In this document: piece by piece, positions 1 through 6,080 of the stretch
Layout of the letters: every line of letters starts with the position of its first letter
How positions within the stretch are numbered: the stretch's first letter is position 1
From: Novosphingobium sp.
GTDB taxonomy: Bacteria; Pseudomonadota; Alphaproteobacteria; Sphingomonadales; Sphingomonadaceae
Length of the DNA: 6,080 nt
NCBI GenBank assembly: GCA_030830245.1
Contig: JAURNJ010000042.1
Span: forward strand, 1-6,080
Reading direction: 5' to 3'
Translations under genes and position numbers: made by a program
The notes under the pieces: model-generated
Told to the model about the DNA's origin: nothing
Databases searched by the model: none
What the model saw: only the letters and a program-made list of their open reading frames with translations

Positions 1-779
<779 letters not shown>

Positions 780-820
780 CTAGGCAAGTGACCGGGACGG
801 ATCCAATGGGAGGCGAGACG

Positions 821-1636
821 ATGCGGCAACTGACAGTGGGGATGTGCTGGCTGACCTGGCCCAACGCCAATTTTGTCGAGATGGTGGAACTGGCGGCGCG
901 CTTCGATTTTCCCACGATCTCAATCGGTCCGGGGCTGGTTCAGGACCAGCTTGCGGCGGGAGATACGCCCGAGATGCTGCGCAGACGACTGGCAGATGCC
1001 GGGGTTCGCGTCGCCTATATCGATGCAATCGTCAGCGGACTTCCCGGTCTCGCTCCGCCCACCCCGCCAAGCGATCCGCAAAGCTGCTTCGAGGCTGCTG
1101 CGATGGTCGAAGCGCCGATGGTCAATGCCGCGCACTACAAAGGCGTGCCGGTCAGCTTCGACGATCTGGCCGAAGGTGTCGGCGCACTGTGCCGCGACGC
1201 GGCCCGCTATGGCCTGACGGTGGGGCTTGAACCCATCCCGCGCACCGGCTTTCCCGATCTTCGTGAAACCGACCGGCTTGCGCGGGCCTGCGGCGAGAGC
1301 AATTGCGGCCTCCTGTTCGATCCGACCCACTGGTCGCGCGCGGGCAGCACGCTTGCGGACATCGAGGCGCTGGAGCCGGGCCGGATCGTCGGCTTCCAGC
1401 TATGCGACATCACGCCATCGCGTCCGCTCGATCCGGCGCACGGCTTCTTCAACCGGGACTTGCCCGGTGAGGGCGAACTGCCGCTCTGGCAGGTGACCAA
1501 GGCAGTCATCGCGAACAATCCGGCGCTGACAATCGAACTGGAGGTGCCGAGCATGGAGCTGAAAGCCATGTCGTCAGAGGCGGCGGCGGCGCGTTGCCGC
1601 GCGGCGATGGACAAGTGGACCGGGGTCGCCCGGTGA
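821..1636 (+). CDS. Sugar phosphate isomerase/epimerase-like TIM-barrel protein
   Basis: A 271-residue soluble protein of the AP-endonuclease-2/xylose-isomerase-like TIM-barrel superfamily, whose members (IolE, hydroxypyruvate isomerase, tagatose epimerase) isomerise or dehydrate small polyols or keto sugars with a divalent metal. Visible family marks are Glu137 in GLEPIP, Asp167 and His170 in LLFDPTHW, Gln193 in GFQLCD, the RDLPGEGEL segment (212-220; typical R-x-LPGEG) and Glu239/Glu241 in IELEVPS. The ATG at 821 is chosen because GGGAGG (808-813) lies 7 nt upstream; ATG 806 and a TTG at 758 are in frame but lack this support. Its stop overlaps the GTG start of the epoxide hydrolase, so the two are translationally coupled. 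The substrate is unknown and I assign no gene name. Confidence 0.88.
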   Translation: MRQLTVGMCWLTWPNANFVEMVELAARFDFPTISIGPGLVQDQLAAGDTPEMLRRRLADAGVRVAYIDAIVSGLPGLAPPTPPSDPQSCFEAAAMVEAPMVNAAHYKGVPVSFDDLAEGVGALCRDAARYGLTVGLEPIPRTGFPDLRETDRLARACGESNCGLLFDPTHWSRAGSTLADIEALEPGRIVGFQLCDITPSRPLDPAHGFFNRDLPGEGELPLWQVTKAVIANNPALTIELEVPSMELKAMSSEAAAARCRAAMDKWTGVAR

Positions 1637-2788
1637 GCACGATCACTCCGTTTCGCTGCCAGTTTACGGACAAGCTGATAGCGGACGTGAACCGCAGGCT
1701 CGACCAGACCCGCTGGCCGGACCAGCTCGACGGCGCGGGGTGGGACTATGGCACGGAGCGCGGCTTCCTCCAGCAAATGTGCGAGCATTGGCGCAACCGG
1801 TTCGATTGGCGAGCCAGCGAAGAGCGGTTCAACGCACATCCCCAGTTCCTCACGCAGATCGATGGCGAGCAGGTGCATTTCTACCATGCCCGATCGCCCG
1901 AGCCGGATGCCGTGCCTCTTATCATCACCCACGGTTATCCCGGCTCCGTAGCCGAATTTCTCGACATTATCGGCCCGTTGTCAAACCCTGTCGCGCATGG
2001 GGGGGGAGGCTGCCGACGCATTCCACGTCGTTGCGCCTTCGATCCCCGGCTACGGCTTTTCCGGCCCGACCCGCCACAAGGGTTTCGACATCGCGGCGGG
2101 CGGCGCGATCAACGTCAAGCTCATGGAGATGCTTGGCTGCGACCGCTACATCGCCCAGGGCGGGGACTGGGGATCGGCGATCTCCAGCAACATGGCGGCC
2201 CGCGCGCCCGACCGGGTCATGGCGCTGCACCTGAACTTCATCGTCGGCATTCCGCCCGATCCGTCCGACCCGCTTGCCGGCCTGAACGAGAAGGAACGCG
2301 CCGACCAGGCATGGAAGGCTGAATACGACCGGAACGAAGCAGGCTATCAGGCAATCCAGGGAACCAAGCCCCAGTCGCTCGCCTACGGCCTAACCGATTC
2401 CCCGGCTGGGCTGGCCGGATGGGTGGTCGAAAAGTTCAAGACCTGGAGCGACTGCGGCGAGGACGTGACCGCGAGCTTCTCCATGGACCGGCTGCTCGAC
2501 AATATCGCGCTCTACTGGATGACCAGAACGATCAATTCGGCGATGCGGCTCTATTACGAAGGGCAGGGGCCAAACAGCAAGCAGGGCGCGCTGGCGCGAG
2601 TTAGCGTGCCGACCGGCTATGCGCACTTCCCGGCCGAAATCCGCCCGACCCCGCGCCTTTGGGCCGAGCAGATCTACACCAATATTGTGCGCTGGACCGA
2701 AATGCCCGCGGGCGGCCACTTCGCGGCCTTCGAGCAACCGCAAGCCTTTGTCGAGGAGCTGCGGGCTTTCGCCAGCAGCTTCCGCTAA
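1633..2788 (+). CDS. Epoxide hydrolase (EHN domain + alpha/beta hydrolase), interrupted by a +1 frameshift
   Basis: The family opens epoxides to vicinal diols through an alkyl-enzyme ester. Joining frame 1 (1633 to about 2004) with frame 2 (to TAA at 2788) gives 384 residues, the usual length for microsomal-type (EPHX1-like) bacterial epoxide hydrolases. The N-terminal EHN domain is about residues 4-110. The oxyanion motif HGYPGS is 100-105, the GYGFS segment 139-143, the nucleophile Asp178 in GGDWGS, ring-opening Tyr307/308, acid Glu335 in the FPAEI context and base His362 in GGHF. The Glu-to-His spacing of 27 equals that of mammalian microsomal epoxide hydrolase as I recall it. The frames switch at a run of eight G (1999-2006), where seven would read through. 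As written, translation gives 229 residues with a wrong tail after residue 124. The start GTG overlaps the upstream stop and its own ribosome site is weak. No other damage is visible, so a sequencing error or very recent mutation is likelier than an old pseudogene. Confidence 0.87.
1999..2006 (+). other. G8 homopolymer at the epoxide hydrolase frameshift
   Basis: Eight G follow the CAT codon of His122. Upstream of the run the family match is in frame 1; downstream (EAADAFHVVAPSIPGYGFS) it is in frame 2. Removing one G joins CAT GGG GGG GAG GCT in frame. A frame-2 ATG at 1997-1999 overlaps the run and could restart translation, but that 263-residue product would lack the EHN domain and the oxyanion motif. 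Confidence 0.9.
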
Positions 2789-2838
2789 GCGCATCGCGCG
2801 GAAAAGTGGGAACCGGCTTTCCGCAATAAGCGGTGCGC
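2789..2838. repeat. Nested palindromic intergenic repeat, possibly a bidirectional terminator
   Basis: The outer arms GCGCATCGC (2789-2797) and GCGGTGCGC (2830-2838) pair over 9 positions with one G-U. The inner arms GCGGAAA (2798-2804) and TTTCCGC (2818-2824) pair perfectly, leaving AATAA (2825-2829) as a bulge. The core GGAAAAGTGGGAACCGG resembles a widespread dispersed intergenic palindrome of alphaproteobacteria; that likeness is from memory. It starts right after the epoxide hydrolase stop and ends 10 nt before the gpx stop, so it lies between convergent genes and may block transcription from both sides. Confidence 0.7.
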
Positions 2839-2848
2839 CGACAGTACT

Positions 2849-3394
2849 CTACTTCGCCAGTTCGGCCTCGATCGTCGAGACCAGCGCCGGATCGTCGGGC
2901 GTAGTGCCGGGCGCGAAGCGCGCGACGACGTCGCCATTCTTGCCGATCACGAACTTTTCGAAGTTCCACAGCACTTCGGGATCTTCGGTCGGGGTCATGC
3001 CGAACCCCTTGAGGCGCTCGCGGAATTCCGCAGCTGGACCCTGCTTTTCGGGCACTGCCTTGGTCAGTTCGGCGTAAAGCGGCTGCTTGCCCGGACCGGT
3101 GACATCGGCCTTGGCGAACAGCGGGAACGAGACGCCATAATTGGCCTGGCAGAACTCCACGATTTCCTCATGGGTGCCCGGCTCCTGTGCGCCGAAATCG
3201 TTGGCGGGAAAGCCCAGCACTTCGAAGCCCTGATCCTTCTTTGCATTGTAGAGCGCTTCAAGCCCTTCGTACTGCGGCGTCAGGCCACACTTGGAAGCGA
3301 CATTCACCACCAGCAGGACATTGCCCTTGTGATTGGCAAGGCTGTCGCTTGCGCCATCGATGCGGGTCAGCGGAATTGCGGAAATGTCGGACAT
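2849..3394 (-). CDS. gpx: Glutathione peroxidase-family thiol peroxidase (Cys type)
   Basis: A 181-residue cytoplasmic peroxidase that reduces hydrogen peroxide or organic hydroperoxides. The tetrad is visible: peroxidatic Cys36 in NVASKCGLTPQYEGL, Gln70 in GAQEPGT, and Trp143 with Asn144 in LWNFEKF. Cys rather than selenocysteine is used. Cys82 in FCQANYGVSFPLF stands where yeast Gpx3/Orp1 has its resolving Cys82, so the enzyme is probably an atypical two-Cys, thioredoxin-dependent peroxidase (inference). The usual FPCNQF reads FPANDF (62-67), losing one Cys. The ATG at 3394 fits the family N-terminus and has AGGAGA upstream; a 20-residue extension to 3454 overlaps the scoB end and is not family-like. 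No signal peptide is seen. It follows scoB by 25 nt, so it is probably the third gene of that operon. Confidence 0.95.
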   Translation of the reverse strand: MSDISAIPLTRIDGASDSLANHKGNVLLVVNVASKCGLTPQYEGLEALYNAKKDQGFEVLGFPANDFGAQEPGTHEEIVEFCQANYGVSFPLFAKADVTGPGKQPLYAELTKAVPEKQGPAAEFRERLKGFGMTPTEDPEVLWNFEKFVIGKNGDVVARFAPGTTPDDPALVSTIEAELAK

Positions 3395-3419
3395 TGCGGA
3401 TTCTCTCTCCTGTTGGATG

Positions 3420-4055
3420 TCAGGAGAGGTAGCGCGCTGTGGTTTTCGTCGCAACCTCTTCTGCAGTGACCCCCGGCGCCATCTCGATCAGGCGGAAGGG
3501 GCTGGCATGATCCGCGCGCTGGAACACGGCGAGATCGGTGATGATCATGTCGACCACGCCGAGCCCGGTGAGCGGCAGGGTGCAGGCCGGGATGAACTTG
3601 GGCGCACCGTCCTTGCTGGTATGCTCCATCACGACGATGATCTTCTTGACGCCGGCGACAAGGTCCATCGCCCCGCCCATGCCCTTGATCATCTTGCCAG
3701 GGACCATCCAGTTGGCGAGGTCGCCCTTCTCGGACACTTCCATGCCGCCAAGCACGGCCAGGTCGATATGCCCGCCACGGATCATGGCAAAGCTCTGCGC
3801 CGAATCGAAATAGGCCGAGTGCGCCAGTTCGCTCACGGTCTGCTTGCCTGCATTGATCAGGTCGGGATCGACTTCGTCGTCGTAGGGGAAGGGGCCGATG
3901 CCGAGCATGCCGTTTTCGGACTGGAGCGTCACTTCCATGCCCTCGGGCACATGGTTCGCCACCAGTGTCGGGATGCCGATGCCCAGGTTGACGTAGAAAC
4001 CGTCCTGCAGCTCGCGCGCGGCGCGGGCCGCCATCTCGTCGCGGGTCCAGCCCAT
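3420..4055 (-). CDS. scoB: 3-oxoacid (succinyl-CoA) CoA-transferase subunit B
   Basis: The 211-residue catalytic beta subunit moves CoA from succinyl-CoA to a 3-oxo acid, typically acetoacetate, through a glutamyl-CoA intermediate. The active-site Glu47 is in SENG (46-49), followed by GIGPFP (52-57). Other family marks are LGIGIPT (24-30), [16 protein letters not shown] (93-108) and [10 protein letters not shown] (124-133). The length suits a free B subunit (about 210-220). The start overlaps the scoA stop by one base (TAATG) and has an AGGGGAGG ribosome site, so the subunits are translationally coupled. Close relatives act on 3-oxoadipate (PcaJ) or acetoacetate with acetyl-CoA (AtoA). The sequence suits ScoB best, and no aromatic-pathway genes lie nearby. 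Confidence 0.94.
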   Translation of the reverse strand: MGWTRDEMAARAARELQDGFYVNLGIGIPTLVANHVPEGMEVTLQSENGMLGIGPFPYDDEVDPDLINAGKQTVSELAHSAYFDSAQSFAMIRGGHIDLAVLGGMEVSEKGDLANWMVPGKMIKGMGGAMDLVAGVKKIIVVMEHTSKDGAPKFIPACTLPLTGLGVVDMIITDLAVFQRADHASPFRLIEMAPGVTAEEVATKTTARYLS

Positions 4056-4762
4056 TATGCCGCCTCCCCTTCGCGAACGGTTCGGAACTCGATCTTCTTT
4101 TCGTAGGGCGCGCCCACGATCAGGCGCTGCACATAGACGCCGGGCAGGTGCACGCAGTCCGGATCGAGGCTGCCGACGGGTACGATCTCCTCCACCTCGA
4201 CGACACAGACCTTGCCGCAGGTGGCGGCGGGCACGTTGAAATTGCGCGCCGTCTTGCGGAACACGACATTGCCGGTTTCGTCGGCTTTCCACGCCTTGAC
4301 GAGGCTGAGGTCGGCAAAGATGCCGCGCTCCAGGATGTAATCCTGCCCGTCGAAGCTTTTCACTTCCTTGCCTTCGGCAACGAGCGTGCCGACGCCTGTC
4401 TTCGTATAGAAGCCGGGAATGCCCGCGCCGCCCGCGCGCATCCGCTCAGCCAGCGTGCCCTGCGGGCAGAACTCCACCTCCAGCTCTCCGGCGAGATACT
4501 GGCGCTCGAACTCCTTGTTCTCGCCGACGTAGCTGGCGATCATCTTCTTTACCTGCCGCGTGCGCAGCAGCTTGCCGATGCCCTCGTTGTCGATCCCGGC
4601 ATTGTTGCTGGCGAAGGTCAGGTCCTTGACGCCGCTGGCCTGCACCGCATCGAGCAACCGCTCGGGAATGCCGCAAAGGCCAAAGCCGCCTGAAGCGATC
4701 AGCAGCCCATCGCGCAGCAGGCCATCGAGTGCCGCCTCTGCATCGGGATAAAGCTTGTTCAT
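4055..4762 (-). CDS. scoA: 3-oxoacid (succinyl-CoA) CoA-transferase subunit A
   Basis: The 235-residue alpha subunit partners ScoB and supplies the CoA-binding fold of the class I CoA-transferase. Visible motifs are [12 protein letters not shown] (23-34), the SNNAG segment (52-56), [10 protein letters not shown] (98-107) and [16 protein letters not shown] (111-126), all in the usual order and at the usual length. The ATG at 4762 has GGAG six nucleotides upstream. It is first in the minus-strand operon scoA-scoB-gpx and divergent from the universal stress protein gene. The pair serves acetoacetate/ketone body use or polyhydroxybutyrate breakdown; PcaI (3-oxoadipate) is a less likely alternative. 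It seems complete and undamaged. Confidence 0.95.
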   Translation of the reverse strand: MNKLYPDAEAALDGLLRDGLLIASGGFGLCGIPERLLDAVQASGVKDLTFASNNAGIDNEGIGKLLRTRQVKKMIASYVGENKEFERQYLAGELEVEFCPQGTLAERMRAGGAGIPGFYTKTGVGTLVAEGKEVKSFDGQDYILERGIFADLSLVKAWKADETGNVVFRKTARNFNVPAATCGKVCVVEVEEIVPVGSLDPDCVHLPGVYVQRLIVGAPYEKKIEFRTVREGEAA

Positions 4763-4780
4763 GGAATACTCCGCAGATCA

Positions 4781-4795
4781 TGCTGCAACGCAGCA
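4781..4795 (-). other. Small hairpin in the scoA leader
   Basis: TGCTGC-AAC-GCAGCA is a perfect 6-bp inverted repeat with a 3-nt loop, about 19 nt before the scoA ATG and upstream of its ribosome site. It could shape mRNA stability; no more can be said. Confidence 0.3.
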
Positions 4796-4816
4796 CGAAC
4801 GCCGGATAGCGCAAGG

Positions 4817-4844
4817 CGTATGGAGAGGTCCAGACGTTTCACAA
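4817..4844 (-). promoter_or_regulatory. Putative scoA operon promoter
   Basis: On the minus strand, TTGTGA (4844-4839) and CATACG (4822-4817) are 16 nt apart, a weak sigma-70-like pair. They predict a start near 4811 and a leader of about 48 nt. The FNR-type box lies just upstream (centre about 49 nt away), so shared control with the divergent gene is possible. Confidence 0.22.
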
Positions 4845-4847
4845 TCG

Positions 4848-4871
4848 GCCAATTGATCAAGATCATTTGGC
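4848..4871. promoter_or_regulatory. FNR/FixK/Anr-type binding site in a 24-bp inverted repeat
   Basis: The core TTGAT-CAAG-ATCAT (4853-4866) matches the CRP/FNR-family box TTGAT-N4-ATCAA at 9 of 10 positions. The symmetry continues outward: GCCAA (4848-4852) mirrors TTGGC (4867-4871), so 10 of 12 base pairs of the 24-bp repeat are symmetric about 4859.5. This points to an oxygen-responsive regulator of the FNR family. The site lies 63 nt before the universal stress protein ATG. Confidence 0.62.
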
Positions 4872-4888
4872 TGTTTCGCCTGAGGTCC

Positions 4889-4914
4889 TACACATAGGCG
4901 ATCAGCAGAAGGAG
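4889..4914 (+). promoter_or_regulatory. Putative -10 region and ribosome site of the universal stress protein gene
   Basis: TACACATA (4889-4896) is a weak -10-like element giving a start near 4901, which would place the FNR-type box centre at about -41.5, the classic class II activator position. No good -35 is seen, as expected for an activator-dependent promoter. AAGGAG (4909-4914) lies 8 nt before the ATG. Confidence 0.4.
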
Positions 4915-4922
4915 AGAGGTTT

Positions 4923-5705
4923 ATGCGTTCCATTCTCGTCAGTGCAGACCGCCGCCCCGGCATGGAGGCGCGGCTCGAAACCGCACTTTCGCTGGCTCGC
5001 TCGACAGGTGGGCATGTCACGTTCCTTTTTGACACTCCGGTCGCGCGCTATGTCGCCATGGACCCGATGGGTGGCAGCTATGTCGCTTCGGACGCACTAA
5101 AGCAGGCCCTTGCGGACGACGATGCCGCTGCCGAACGACTTGAACAGCACATGTCCCGCGAAGATGTGGCGTTCGACATTGTCCGCTCGGAAGCCGAGCC
5201 GGTGGAGGCGCTGTCAAGGGCTGCACGTCTCGCCGATCTGGTCATAGTGTCGCGTTCCGGCGGGCTTGCGGGCGATCTGGCCCTTCAGAGCCGAACGCCG
5301 ATCCTGGCAGTGGGAGACTCGGCCGCGCTGTCAGCGCCGCTCGGCAGCGCGTGCATCGCTTGGGACGGCGGTGACGAAGCCGCCTGTGCCATGCGCCACG
5401 CCGTGCCGCTGCTTGCCGGATGCGGTGCGGTCCGGGTGATTACGGTTGCGGAAAAGCCCGGTGGCTTTCCTCCCACGGATGCGCTTCGCTATCTCTCGCG
5501 CCATGGCATCAAGGCCGAACTCGACGAACTTTCGCGGCGGGGTTCGACCGAAGAAACGCTTGATGTCGCGGTGTCGCAAAGCGGGGCAGACATCCTGATC
5601 ATGGGCGCCTATGGCAAGAGCCGGATGCGCGAATACCTGTTTGGCGGGGTGACGCGGCATTTCCTCGACAAGCAGAGCGGCCCTGCCCTTTTGCTGGCGC
5701 ACTGA
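4923..5705 (+). CDS. Tandem-domain universal stress protein (UspA superfamily)
   Basis: A 260-residue cytoplasmic protein with two Usp folds. The first is about residues 1-135: it opens MRSILVSADRRPG, and ends DLVIVSRSGG with TPILAVGDS, without a clear nucleotide motif. The second is about 142-260 and ends DILIMGAYGKSRMREYLFGGVTRHF then GPALLLAH. In it G228-x2-G231-x9-G241-G242-V-T244 nearly matches the ATP-binding G-x2-G-x9-G-[S/T] pattern, so the C-terminal half probably binds ATP and the N-terminal half is degenerate. Such proteins help survival under oxygen limitation, starvation or other stress; the exact role here is unknown. The ATG at 4923 has AAGGAG upstream. The FNR-type box in front suggests induction at low oxygen (inference). 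It is divergent from scoA. Confidence 0.93.
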   Translation: MRSILVSADRRPGMEARLETALSLARSTGGHVTFLFDTPVARYVAMDPMGGSYVASDALKQALADDDAAAERLEQHMSREDVAFDIVRSEAEPVEALSRAARLADLVIVSRSGGLAGDLALQSRTPILAVGDSAALSAPLGSACIAWDGGDEAACAMRHAVPLLAGCGAVRVITVAEKPGGFPPTDALRYLSRHGIKAELDELSRRGSTEETLDVAVSQSGADILIMGAYGKSRMREYLFGGVTRHFLDKQSGPALLLAH

Positions 5706-5768
5706 TTTCGGCCAGCCGGGCATGCCATCGATGGGTGCGGCACAACACGCCGCCAGCCTGGAAACTTG

Positions 5769-5807
5769 CCCAAAAGGTCATGTCGAAGGATGCAACTTTG
5801 GGTTTTT
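5769..5807 (+). terminator. Weak candidate terminator after the universal stress protein gene
   Basis: CCCAAA (5769-5774) can pair with TTTGGG (5797-5802), directly followed by TTTTT (5803-5807). The stem is only 6 bp with a 22-nt loop, so it is much weaker than the hairpin at 5969. It begins 63 nt after the stop codon, a sensible place. Confidence 0.3.
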
Positions 5808-5859
5808 CGGTATTTCGTAGGGAAAATCACCAATAATCAGCATGCTGCTGGAAGCCGCG

Positions 5860-5934
5860 ATGCCTAAATTGCAAAAAGCGCAATTACGTGGCCGTATTTC
5901 GCACTTGCACAATCACGAGGTTTGGACCACATAG
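5860..5934 (+). other. Possible 24-residue leader peptide ORF upstream of the attenuator-like structure
   Basis: The ATG at 5860 opens 24 codons ending in TAG at 5932-5934, two nucleotides before the first pairing arm. Three His codons (5902-5904, 5908-5910, 5914-5916) cluster as HLHNH, and a Trp codon follows at 5923. Upstream GGAAG (5850-5854) is a poor ribosome site. The reading frame could be chance; it is listed because its position fits a translation-sensing leader. Confidence 0.17.
5867..5885. promoter_or_regulatory. Inverted repeat AATTGC-N7-GCAATT
   Basis: Two perfect 6-nt arms (5867-5872 and 5880-5885) lie around an A-rich 7-nt centre in a locally AT-rich stretch. It sits about 60 nt upstream of a possible transcript start near 5937 and could be an operator. 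It is short and untested. Confidence 0.25.
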
Positions 5935-6004
5935 GACGGGCCTTTCAGGCATCCTCTCCCAAACTTCCAAGGCCCGGCCGATTTATCGACCGGGCCTTTT
6001 CTTT
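5935..6004 (+). ncRNA. Attenuator-like or small-RNA-like structured element
   Basis: Three segments are related. Segment 1 is CGGGCCTT (5937-5944), segment 2 is AAGGCCCGG (5969-5977) and segment 3 is CCGGGCCTT (5990-5998). Segment 2 can pair with 1 (8 bp) or with 3 (9 bp plus CGA/TCG), but not both. Pairing with 3 makes an intrinsic terminator; pairing with 1 would remove it. The loop between 1 and 2 holds the C-rich CCTCTCCC (5953-5960), complementary to a purine-rich ribosome site. No protein gene ends here, so it is either a leader for a gene beyond the right edge or a small RNA of about 70 nt. TTGCAC (5905-5910), 17 nt, then CACATA (5928-5933) is a weak promoter candidate. Confidence 0.42.
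5969..6004 (+). terminator. Strong intrinsic terminator
   Basis: The stem AAGGCCCGG (5969-5977) / CCGGGCCTT (5990-5998) is perfect. After one mismatch it continues CGA/TCG around a TTTA loop, and TTTT-C-TTT follows (5997-6004). The T-run is present only on the plus strand, so it ends rightward transcription. It lies more than 260 nt past the universal stress protein stop, which suggests a separate transcript. Confidence 0.85.
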
Positions 6005-6080
6005 GCGCCGTGCTCGCACTGGCTGAGGCGTCAACTGCGGGTTTGAAATCGCAGCCACTAGTCCCTAGCTGCTTGTGGCC
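6005..6080. other. Right-end intergenic stretch, nothing recognised
   Basis: I see no start codon with a ribosome site, no tRNA and no long reading frame. A 5-bp hairpin CTGCG/CGCAG (6035-6054) is present. The next gene must begin beyond the window. Confidence 0.4.

Noticed and set aside
1997..2788. The 263-residue frame from ATG 1997 as an independent gene
   Set aside because: The ATG overlaps the G8 run with no ribosome site, and homology to the same family continues directly from the upstream frame, so it is the second part of one frameshifted gene.
3395..3454. 20-residue N-terminal extension of the peroxidase
   Set aside because: It overlaps the end of scoB, and the family N-terminus fits the ATG at 3394 with its own AGGAGA site.
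3333..4106. Long plus-strand reading frame opposite scoB, and another at 4148-4693 opposite scoA
   Set aside because: They are antisense shadows of strongly supported CoA-transferase genes in GC-rich DNA and show no recognisable motifs or ribosome sites.
5722..5820. 32-codon frame with two Cys after the universal stress gene
   Set aside because: No ribosome site, and it runs across a candidate terminator hairpin; nothing supports expression.
5838..5847. Palindrome CAGCATGCTG as an operator
   Set aside because: A 10-bp perfect palindrome of common composition without a second copy or supporting promoter context.
6035..6054. GGTTTGAAAT within a small stem, resembling a tRNA T-arm
   Set aside because: The stem is 5 bp but the loop is 10 nt rather than 7, and no acceptor, D or anticodon arms fit around it on either strand.

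Overview
The window is high-GC, tightly packed DNA that reads as an alphaproteobacterial chromosome, most likely Sphingomonadales. This placement rests on codon bias, overall protein similarity and the promoter styles, and no 16S or other decisive marker is present. It looks like an ordinary metabolic region: no transposase, integrase, phage gene, CRISPR array, rRNA or tRNA was seen.

Layout, left to right: (1) the N-terminal half of aspartate-semialdehyde dehydrogenase (asd) on the minus strand, running off the left edge; (2) a 287-nt divergent intergenic region with several palindromes, including a 36-nt near-perfect hairpin; (3) a plus-strand two-gene unit in which a sugar phosphate isomerase/epimerase-like TIM-barrel protein overlaps an epoxide hydrolase by 3 nt. 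The epoxide hydrolase gene carries a +1 frameshift in a run of eight G; (4) a 50-nt nested palindromic repeat between convergent genes; (5) a minus-strand operon scoA-scoB-gpx (3-oxoacid CoA-transferase subunits A and B, then a Cys-type glutathione peroxidase); (6) a divergent promoter region with a strong FNR/FixK-type box; (7) a tandem-domain universal stress protein on the plus strand; (8) a 375-nt tail with no convincing protein gene that contains a very strong intrinsic terminator. The 5' arm of this terminator can pair instead with an upstream copy of its 3' arm, as in an attenuator or a structured small RNA.

How the parts may work together: ScoAB moves CoA between succinyl-CoA and 3-oxo acids such as acetoacetate. 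Gpx reduces peroxides and probably shares the scoAB transcript. The universal stress protein is probably switched on under low oxygen, because the FNR-type box lies where it would sit near -41.5 of a plausible start site. The TIM-barrel/epoxide hydrolase pair looks like part of a small catabolic pathway whose substrate cannot be told from this window. The least explained parts are the attenuator-like tail (about 5860-6004), the FNR-type operator, the G8 frameshift and the two large palindromes.
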